A stretch of 5,079 nucleotides of DNA, taken from positions 1-5,079 of the forward strand of contig JACDDF010000225.1 in NCBI GenBank assembly GCA_013817135.1. The letters are read 5' to 3'. This document shows positions 1-5,079 of this stretch, piece by piece. The first letter of the stretch is position 1, and each line of letters opens with the position of its first letter. Origin of the DNA: Nitrospirales bacterium (GTDB lineage: Bacteria; Nitrospirota; Nitrospiria; Nitrospirales; UBA8639). The position numbers were made by a program, and so were the translations under genes. The notes below the pieces were generated by a model. It worked only from the letters and a program-made list of their open reading frames with translations, was not told where the DNA came from and searched no databases.

Positions 1-1190
1 ACACTGTAGTGGTCCGCAAGAGTTTGCCAGGCCCCCTGGCTAGCTCGTGGAATCCGGTATCGCAACCGATCGACTTTTTGCGTGAACTCCTGGTTAAGTA
101 TGCCGGTCACGCGTGCGTGACGAAGACAGTGCACGTGTGCCTGGTCCTGCATAAACGCCAAAAGCGCGGTATAGTCTCCTGCTATTCCCAACTCCGTCCG
201 GCAGGCCTTATGGACCAGCTCTCTCTCATAAAACAGCCGGATGGCGAGGTACTTGACCAGGCTTGCCGGAAATGCGGCCTGCCACTCATAGCCAGCCTCT
301 TCGGCGCGCCACTTGATAAATCCGGTCCATCCCGGCAAGGCGCCAAGCTGAAGAGAGAGATAGTCTTCCCAGAGGATCTTGGGGATCCCGAGGGTTTCCA
401 AGTATCTCAGGATGGTATCTTCCGGGCGTTCCGGCAATGACTGGATTTTGTGTTTCCAGTCTTGAATGCCAAGGAACGTCCCGCTGAAATCGTGTTGGGC
501 AAGATGTTTCCATGCGTTATAAAAGGACGTCTCGCGATGGGGCATGGTCCAAGCCGCATGACCTTCATCCACAAACGCTCCGCACCATTTAATGAGTTCC
601 TCATTGATCTGCTCCACGATCCTGGTCCCCAGAATCTGATCACACCAGGCACTTAAGGTCACATCATGTCCAAGAGCTTGAGTGTCGGCTAGGACGGTGG
701 TTTGCACCCTTGCATCCTGATTGGGTGGCCGGAGTACCGTCCGCAATCGGTTCGCAACAGCCTCCAGGTTGGCGCGTTCTGACAGGGAACCCCTTACCCT
801 TTCCTGATGGCCGTGGTCCGGGACTTTGATGCCCTGAAGGAACTGGGCCCGAAGAACTTCAAGGTGGGTGACGGGCCTCTTCCCTATCATTACTGTTTTG
901 CCTTGAATCAACGGCGTCAGTGCGGCATCAATATCCTCAATACGAATTCGACCAATTTGAAAATAGTCACGAAATCGGTTGTTGGGAAGGTAGGGGCGAC
1001 CGCCAAGGAAACGTTGGCCTTGCTTGACGGCGTCCTCAAAATCCAAATACTCCAAGCCATGAAGAACATTCCGATAAATGAACGTCCGCATGGGCCAATA
1101 ATAGGCAATGACCTCGCCGGCGAGGTTCACCAACGAACGCACTTCCATACGTTGGGCTTCGCTATAAGGAATAGTCGTCATGGTTTCCAT
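1..1190 (-). CDS. dabA: DabA, DUF2309/UPF0753 inorganic carbon transporter subunit (partial, C-terminus beyond left edge)
   Basis: The frame is open from the ATG at 1190 to the left edge, giving 396 residues with no stop. DabA is the peripheral, beta-carbonic-anhydrase-like subunit that, with DabB, converts CO2 to bicarbonate on the cytoplasmic side of the membrane. The N-terminus matches the family opening: NLAGEVIAYYWPMRTFIYRN (22-41), VLHGLEYLDFEDAV (42-55), GGRPYLPNNRFRDYF (63-77) and GRIRIEDIDAAL (80-91). Further on, LGALPGWTGFIKWR (282-295) is a typical DUF2309 block. The zinc and active-site residues known for Halothiobacillus DabA (two Cys, one His and one Asp, including a C-x-D-x-R type motif) are not in the visible part and should lie past the edge. 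No signal peptide or membrane segment is seen, as expected for a membrane-associated cytoplasmic protein. The start at 1190 is preferred over 1181 by ribosome binding site spacing. Confidence 0.92.
   Translation of the reverse strand, partial: METMTTIPYSEAQRMEVRSLVNLAGEVIAYYWPMRTFIYRNVLHGLEYLDFEDAVKQGQRFLGGRPYLPNNRFRDYFQIGRIRIEDIDAALTPLIQGKTVMIGKRPVTHLEVLRAQFLQGIKVPDHGHQERVRGSLSERANLEAVANRLRTVLRPPNQDARVQTTVLADTQALGHDVTLSAWCDQILGTRIVEQINEELIKWCGAFVDEGHAAWTMPHRETSFYNAWKHLAQHDFSGTFLGIQDWKHKIQSLPERPEDTILRYLETLGIPKILWEDYLSLQLGALPGWTGFIKWRAEEAGYEWQAAFPASLVKYLAIRLFYERELVHKACRTELGIAGDYTALLAFMQDQAHVHCLRHARVTGILNQEFTQKVDRLRYRIPRASQGAWQTLADHYS
1111..1126. repeat. Perfect 16-base palindrome inside the 5' end of dabA
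   Basis: ACCTCGCCGGCGAGGT reads the same on both strands. It lies about 65-80 bases into dabA, in the codons for the conserved NLAGEV region. In RNA it could form a six-pair stem with a CCGG loop. By simple base-count reasoning such a perfect 16-mer would be expected less than once in 5 kb, but codon constraints here may explain it. Confidence 0.4.
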
Positions 1191-2506
1191 ATTCCACCCT
1201 GTAAAATCCCAAAAGATGGTTGAACTGTTTGAACTGCTGGATCAGTGCTTCCAAACCAATGGGATGGCATTATGGTGAGCGTGACCAGAAGAGCCAACAA
1301 GAGCACGAGCGAAAGCTGTTCGGAAACACGAAGATCGTCACCGGCTTGGTAGCGAGGAGAAGGGTGGCCAAATAGTACTTGTTGCATCAGCCGGGGGAAG
1401 TACCAGGAAGCCATCAACCAAACGAGAAGAATCATCATGAGGTTTCCCACAGGAAAAGATGAAAGGCGCAACAGCATTTCCATGAAAGAGGAGAAGAGGG
1501 TAAACATCGGAAACCCGATGGCGGCGGTTATGAGCAGGACGAAAAGCGTTGAGAGACAGGGCATGATGTGCGCCAAACCGTGGGAGGCATGTAAGTCAAG
1601 ATGGCCGAAACGCGTTCGTATCTGCTGACTTGCCTGGAGGAGCCCACAGATGACCAAACTAAGTCCGGCCAAATAAGGCACTGTCCCCGGAGCCACCGAC
1701 TGAGTAAGGGCCATGTACCACCACAGGATGGCACCGAGGGCCATCTGAGCGTACGCCAGTAACCTATCCATTGAATCCTGACTCAGGGCGAGTAACGATC
1801 CATATAAGGCGCTGCCGATGGCCACCACGCAAACCAGAGTTAACGCACCTTCCGGTATAACGGGGAGAAGGTTCGTGATCCCATAGAATCCGAGACCCGG
1901 CAAGAGAACGGCCAGAAATGCGGGAAGTGGCCCAGGTAAACAGGTCAAAGAGGACACAAAGGCTCCCTGAACCGGCAGGAGTGGCCACACGATGGCCAAG
2001 GGGAGAAGCAATGCCATGATCCGGATGGGATCAGGAACCACCACCGAAACCAATAGGGAAATAATGCCAACAGCCAATATCCCGAGGGCATACCATGAGG
2101 TTTCCCGACCTTGTCTTCTGTGCCGGATTAAGGCCAGGATCAATAATCCCAAAATACCACTTAAAAATATTGAACCTGACGGCCCGGGACTCACCATATA
2201 GCCCAATCCCAATCCCGTGAACAGCAACATCAAGCACAGCGAGATAGGGGTTTCTTTGTTTGGATGGTGTCCGAGGATCGTGAGAAACCCTGTCGAAAGA
2301 ATCAAATGTATCAGGAAGAGCGAGATGGTCGTGGGTGTGTCTGACATCCATGAAGGGGCCGCGACTCCCAACCAGGTGGCGGTAATCACGAGTAGCCCCC
2401 AGGTTTTGAATAACGTCGGTTTCGACCAAAAGATCGTTCCCAGAGCAGCACCCAGAAAAGGGATGGCCATAATTATCAAGGCATGTTCTGCCAATCCTGC
2501 CATCAT
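1178..2506 (-). CDS. Degenerate NuoM/MrpD-like membrane subunit between dabB and dabA
   Basis: This is a 442-residue, very hydrophobic protein with about 14 membrane segments by eye. Several places align with complex I NuoM: GFYGITNLL after LAVLLPG (196-214, matching the GxYG of TM7), SQDSMDRLLAY (242-252, matching DLKRLLAY), the stretch from GHLDLHASHG to MP (301-316, matching the RDL..GGL...MP loop) and FMEMLL (341-346, matching FvgEF). The ion-path residues are missing: there are only four lysines (29, 34, 84, 441), all in loops or at the end; the TM7 lysine position is Pro/Gly; the DLKR lysine is lost; and the His after AYSS is lost. E343 is one of few charges near a membrane segment. I infer a non-pumping or structural subunit of the DAB complex, perhaps helping to hold DabA or lining a CO2 path. 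The start at 2506 is chosen from ribosome binding site spacing; an in-frame ATG at 2515 is the alternative. Its TGA overlaps dabA. Confidence 0.82.
   Translation of the reverse strand: MMAGLAEHALIIMAIPFLGAALGTIFWSKPTLFKTWGLLVITATWLGVAAPSWMSDTPTTISLFLIHLILSTGFLTILGHHPNKETPISLCLMLLFTGLGLGYMVSPGPSGSIFLSGILGLLILALIRHRRQGRETSWYALGILAVGIISLLVSVVVPDPIRIMALLLPLAIVWPLLPVQGAFVSSLTCLPGPLPAFLAVLLPGLGFYGITNLLPVIPEGALTLVCVVAIGSALYGSLLALSQDSMDRLLAYAQMALGAILWWYMALTQSVAPGTVPYLAGLSLVICGLLQASQQIRTRFGHLDLHASHGLAHIMPCLSTLFVLLITAAIGFPMFTLFSSFMEMLLRLSSFPVGNLMMILLVWLMASWYFPRLMQQVLFGHPSPRYQAGDDLRVSEQLSLVLLLALLVTLTIMPSHWFGSTDPAVQTVQPSFGILQGGIWKP
1194..1200 (-). promoter_or_regulatory. Ribosome binding site of dabA
   Basis: AGGGTGG on the minus strand, followed by AAT, precedes the ATG at 1190-1188; AGGG is 6 bases away. 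The next in-frame ATG at 1181, which forms ATGA with the upstream stop, would be 15 bases from AGGG. The site therefore favours the outer start and a 13-base overlap with the previous gene. Confidence 0.55.
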
Positions 2507-4215
2507 CGCCTCCATCCTCCGACGCTATGGTCCAGGCGTTGGGCAAAGCGAAGAAGGCTCTGACCCGCTCTTGTATAGAAGTGATCCACATAGAGTCGGT
2601 TCATGAAGAGAAGGTACAGGCGGGGTCCGAGAGTGGAGACCCATCCCGGGAGGAGTATGCGTTGCCCACGAGCATTGGTGTACAAAATGCCCCAGCCCAA
2701 AATTATCATCGCGGTCACCGCCAAGACCAACACATCAAATAATCCACTATGAAGGGCTGCGACTTTGAAATAGTGATGGGTCACTCCTGGTTCAGGATAT
2801 AAAAAGTAGGTGAAGGTCTCCGCTCCCCATAAATAGGTGAAGATGATCAGTAACAAGGCAAGCATCATGAGCCCGACCACTTTCCAGGATGCGGCATAAA
2901 GCCGGGATAAGCTGAACATCGTTTGCGCAGCGGTCACCCAGGCGAAAAAGAGAAAGATTACGGCTCCTTGTTCGTCCAGCAAAGGAATTTGCAACATCCC
3001 ATGCGCTGACAAGAGAATAATCAACGGTAACAGCAATGTGACGCTGAGGCCGGTGACCCAGGTGACACGTGAAAAAGGTACGACTTCTCCACCGTGGTCG
3101 ATCGTCGGGCGTTTGGGTTCGTGTCGAGATGCGTGGATCACATGCCCCGCATTCAAAAATAACGTCGCTTTAAACACGCCATGGGCGATGAGGTGAAAGA
3201 TCGCAAGGGCAAACGCCCCTAATCCGCATTCCATAATCATGTAGCCCATTTGAGCCATGGTCGAAAACCCCAGGGTTTTTTTAATGTCGTTTTGAACCAG
3301 CATCATGCAGGCTCCCAGGATGACTGTGAACGCGCCCACTACGAAGACCACATGCAAGGTGGTGGGAGACAGTCCATACAGCGGGGCCAGGCGGTTCAGC
3401 AAAAATCCTCCCGCATTGACGATGCCGGCATGCATGAGCGCAGACACGGGCGTTGGAGTATCCATGGTATCCGGCAGCCAGACGTGTAACGGGAATTGGG
3501 CGGACTTGGCCATCGCCCCGACAAACAGCAACAGCGTAATCACCGTGACACCGCTAATCATGGGTTGTCCCCCAGGCCAAAGGGGAATCAGCGACGGGGA
3601 CTCCGCGGCGCGGGCGAACAGTTCGGAAAATTCCAGGGTCCCGAAGAGGCGATAGGTCAGGAGAATTCCGGTTAGGAAGGCCATATCGCCGACTCGATGG
3701 ACGATTAACGTCTTAAGCGCAGAATTGACGGCTGGCGGATGCGTATAATTGTAGGAGAGCAGGAGATAGAGCATCCAACTTAAGAGTTGCCAAAATACGA
3801 AGAGCATGAACAGGTTCGCACTGGACACTAAACAAAGGATCACAAAGGTGGTCAGGCCCAGGAGTGCATAAAATCGGGCATACCCTCGTTCGCCTTGGAG
3901 GTAGTTGATGGAATAGAGATGAATGATGGTACTGACTCCGGTAATGAGCACTATCATGATCGCACTCAGACGATCGATAAACAGACCGAAGTGAAGCCAG
4001 TCTCTCGATCCGGGAGAGAAGGGCTGTAAGCCAATGCGAACCGGTCCATCCACGCTGACCGCGTACAGCATCCAGAGGGACCCGATAAAGGCTAACACCA
4101 GAGCAGGAACTCCCACTTTGTAACTGTTCTCTCCCAAGCGCCTACCGAAGAGGCCGATAATGAGGCCGGCAGCCAGTGGTAACAGGGGGACGAGCACTGC
4201 GAAGAACATCGTCAT
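2503..4215 (-). CDS. dabB: DabB-like NuoL/MrpA-family membrane subunit of a DAB inorganic carbon pump
   Basis: This 570-residue inner-membrane protein has the antiporter-like fold of complex I NuoL. With a DUF2309 gene two places downstream, it is best read as the cation-conducting partner that energises DabA. Seen motifs are GLFIDRLSAIM (77-87), IHLYSINYLQGERGYARFYALL (split here: IHLYSINYL 98-106, RFYALL 114-119), RVGDMAF (174-180), AKSAQFPLHVWLPDTMDTPT (236-255), PVSALMHAGIVNAGGFLL (256-273), NDIKKTLGFSTMAQMGYM (309-326) and HLIAHGVFKATLFLNAGHVI (341-360). K237, H262, K312/K313, H341, H345 and K349 are kept, whereas the TM5 Glu of NuoL is Gln here (FWQLLSW, Q143). The C-terminus ends after YVDHFYTR and LDHSVGG, near where NuoL begins its long lateral helix, so that helix and its anchoring segment seem absent. 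True NuoL is unlikely, because no other complex I genes are nearby. The start at 4215 has a good ribosome binding site. The stop overlaps the next gene. Confidence 0.9.
   Translation of the reverse strand: MTMFFAVLVPLLPLAAGLIIGLFGRRLGENSYKVGVPALVLAFIGSLWMLYAVSVDGPVRIGLQPFSPGSRDWLHFGLFIDRLSAIMIVLITGVSTIIHLYSINYLQGERGYARFYALLGLTTFVILCLVSSANLFMLFVFWQLLSWMLYLLLSYNYTHPPAVNSALKTLIVHRVGDMAFLTGILLTYRLFGTLEFSELFARAAESPSLIPLWPGGQPMISGVTVITLLLFVGAMAKSAQFPLHVWLPDTMDTPTPVSALMHAGIVNAGGFLLNRLAPLYGLSPTTLHVVFVVGAFTVILGACMMLVQNDIKKTLGFSTMAQMGYMIMECGLGAFALAIFHLIAHGVFKATLFLNAGHVIHASRHEPKRPTIDHGGEVVPFSRVTWVTGLSVTLLLPLIILLSAHGMLQIPLLDEQGAVIFLFFAWVTAAQTMFSLSRLYAASWKVVGLMMLALLLIIFTYLWGAETFTYFLYPEPGVTHHYFKVAALHSGLFDVLVLAVTAMIILGWGILYTNARGQRILLPGWVSTLGPRLYLLFMNRLYVDHFYTRAGQSLLRFAQRLDHSVGGWRR
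2509..2520 (-). promoter_or_regulatory. Tandem GGAGG ribosome binding sites deciding the start of the second membrane gene
   Basis: The minus strand reads GGAGG, then ATGGAGGCGATGATG. The first GGAGG (2516-2520) touches the ATG at 2515, too close to serve it, but lies 9 bases before the ATG at 2506. The second GGAGG (2509-2513) lies 5 bases before the ATG at 2503. The start is therefore more likely 2506 (ATGA overlap with the dabB stop) or 2503 than 2515. Confidence 0.6.
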
Positions 4216-5079
4216 GACGGTGTCTCCATTCGAGGTCGTAGGCGGTCGTGCGTGTATTCGGGTGAAGAGCCTGTCGTCATTGGGAATGAGGACAACGCCG
4301 TGTGCGTCTCCGGTCCGGTCAGTTCCACTGCCCCGCCTTCTTTGTGATCGTCAGTCTGTGCTTGGAATAGGTCTCCGGTAGAACACTCAGCGGTGAGACT
4401 GCTCGCTGCAGGATTATCCTGCGTGAGACTGTGGAGGTGGATTTCTGCCTGATTCAATGCTTGCTCTGGATTCTCCGTCAGCAGGAGGAAATGACCCATT
4501 TTGCGTCCAGGCCCCGCTTGGCTTTTTCCATAGAGATGAAGCCTCACCCAAGGATCACCCAAGAGGCGATCCCACCGTGGCGGGCCGTTCCGCCACAGAT
4601 CCCCAAGCATATTCACCATCACGACGGGGTGTATGAGGGACGGATCACCAAGAGGCAACCCGCAAATGGCCCGGAGATGTTGTTCGAATTGGGACGTGGT
4701 GCAGGCACCAAACGTGAAATGGCCACTGTTATGAGGCCGAGGAGCGATCTCATTGATCAACAAGGTATCGTCCGCAAGAAGAAACAATTCCACGGCCATG
4801 ACTCCGCAGTACTCAAGAGCCTCTGCGAGAGAAATGGCAAGTTTCTCCGCGCGTAACCGGACCCTGTCGGCTACCTGGGCCGGCACGCGAGTGGTATGCA
4901 GAATGTTTTGCCGATGGGCATTCTCAGCAATGGGATACAGTTCGATATCTCCGTGCAGACTACGGGCGAGTATTACCGATAGTTCCATTTTGAATGGGGC
5001 GACGGCTTCGAGGACAGATGGGACTTCCCCTAATTCTCGCCAGGCTTCATTCAGGTGATCCCCGCAGGCAACCCGAATT
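4212..5079 (-). CDS. purK: PurK, N5-carboxyaminoimidazole ribonucleotide synthetase (partial, N-terminus beyond right edge)
   Basis: This cytoplasmic ATP-grasp enzyme of de novo purine synthesis makes N5-CAIR from AIR, ATP and bicarbonate; PurE then rearranges the product. The reading frame is open at the right edge, and 288 residues plus one base are visible, beginning inside the ATP-grasp domain. Seen motifs, numbered from the first visible residue, are PFKMELSVILAR (28-39), YPIAENAHRQNILHT (48-62), GVMAVELFL (92-100), INEIAPRPHNSGHFT (108-122), TSQFEQHLRAICGLPLG (128-144), VNMLGD (155-160) and LHLYGK...GRKMGH (180-196). E97, N109 and E110 fit the Mg-ATP ligands of the fold. PurK proteins usually end soon after the GRKMGH strand, but this one runs on for about 68 polar, low-complexity residues. 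The internal Met at base 4988 is not the start, because conserved PurK sequence continues upstream of it. The stop overlaps the dabB start as ATGA. The identification is firm; the role of the tail is unknown. Confidence 0.96.
   Translation of the reverse strand, partial: IRVACGDHLNEAWRELGEVPSVLEAVAPFKMELSVILARSLHGDIELYPIAENAHRQNILHTTRVPAQVADRVRLRAEKLAISLAEALEYCGVMAVELFLLADDTLLINEIAPRPHNSGHFTFGACTTSQFEQHLRAICGLPLGDPSLIHPVVMVNMLGDLWRNGPPRWDRLLGDPWVRLHLYGKSQAGPGRKMGHFLLLTENPEQALNQAEIHLHSLTQDNPAASSLTAECSTGDLFQAQTDDHKEGGAVELTGPETHTALSSFPMTTGSSPEYTHDRLRPRMETPS
4215..4418 (-). other. Unusual polar C-terminal extension of PurK
   Basis: This is the coding segment for roughly the last 68 residues of PurK, after the last recognisable family sequence (about HLHSLTQ). 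It is rich in Ser, Thr, Ala, Gly, Glu and Asp, has no clear hydrophobic core and ends in METPS. It looks disordered rather than like a known domain, though that is an impression from composition. It also holds the dabB ribosome binding site. It may be former intergenic or leader DNA that became coding when the original purK stop was lost, or a lineage-specific tail. A sequencing frameshift is possible but less likely, because the frame ends exactly in an ATGA coupling with dabB. Confidence 0.6.
4223..4227 (-). promoter_or_regulatory. Ribosome binding site of dabB
   Basis: GGAGA on the minus strand lies 7 bases before the ATG at 4215-4213. It sits inside the last codons of purK, and the purK TGA overlaps the dabB ATG by the ATGA arrangement. 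Spacing and strength are good, which supports the start at 4215 and translational coupling of the two genes. Confidence 0.75.

Noticed and set aside
9..440. A plus-strand open frame of 143 codons
   Set aside because: It is antisense to dabA, whose minus-strand frame carries conserved DUF2309 blocks throughout. No family resemblance was seen in the plus-strand product.
807..1223. A plus-strand open frame of 138 codons
   Set aside because: It is antisense to the conserved N-terminus of DabA and the end of the preceding gene, with no motif of its own.
2031..2591. A 186-codon minus-strand open frame spanning the dabB/second-gene junction
   Set aside because: It overlaps two well-supported genes in another frame. 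Its product has no recognisable motifs and a mixed composition typical of a frame shadow of membrane-protein genes.
1178..4215. The two membrane genes as part of a respiratory complex I (nuoL-nuoM) or Mrp antiporter operon
   Set aside because: No nuoK, nuoN, nuoJ or small Mrp genes flank them. A DUF2309 gene follows directly and purK precedes. DabB also has the HAGIVNAGG signature that I associate with DAB partners, and the second protein lacks the pump residues.
4216..4420. A possible internal promoter for dabB in the purK tail
   Set aside because: Reading the minus strand upstream of the dabB start, I found no -35/-10 pair with convincing match and spacing, so no promoter is called.
4431..4856. 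A plus-strand open frame of 141 codons
   Set aside because: It is the complement of conserved PurK sequence and looks like a frame shadow.
4986..4988. ATG at 4988 as the purK start
   Set aside because: The same frame continues to the right edge with PurK-like sequence (including a VLEAVAPFK match to the family EefVPFe strand), so the gene is simply cut by the window.

Overview
The window is gene-dense. Every supportable gene lies on the minus strand, so the operon reads from the right edge to the left edge. In transcription order it holds: the C-terminal part of PurK (N5-carboxyaminoimidazole ribonucleotide synthetase, cut by the right edge); a NuoL-like membrane protein best called DabB; a second, strongly diverged NuoM/MrpD-like membrane protein; and the N-terminal 396 residues of a DUF2309/UPF0753 protein, DabA (cut by the left edge). 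There is no intergenic DNA. All three junctions carry an ATGA stop/start overlap, and the two inner junctions also have an in-frame ATG nine bases further upstream. This points to one polycistronic, translationally coupled transcript.

DabA and DabB are the two known parts of the DAB inorganic carbon accumulation system. In the accepted model, an energy-coupled, carbonic-anhydrase-like DabA docked on a cation-conducting DabB turns CO2 into cytoplasmic bicarbonate. The locus differs from the minimal two-gene form in several ways. A third gene lies between dabB and dabA. Its product has the antiporter-like fold but only four lysines, all in loops or at a terminus, so it lacks the lysine/glutamate ion-path residues of NuoL/M/N. 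DabB keeps the TM7 lysine, the histidines and the later lysines, but has Gln where complex I subunits have the key TM5 Glu. The upstream partner, PurK, itself consumes bicarbonate, and it has an unusual C-terminal tail of about 68 residues that carries the dabB ribosome binding site.

The gene content suggests a chemolithoautotrophic or CO2-fixing bacterium. GC content looks like the low to mid 50s per cent from sampled lines. The protein style would fit Nitrospirota (Nitrospira/Leptospirillum-like), but that is a guess from general resemblance and cannot be proved here. I saw no RNA gene, mobile element, CRISPR array, terminator or convincing promoter. The promoter is presumably upstream of the right edge, and the DabA zinc site is beyond the left edge.
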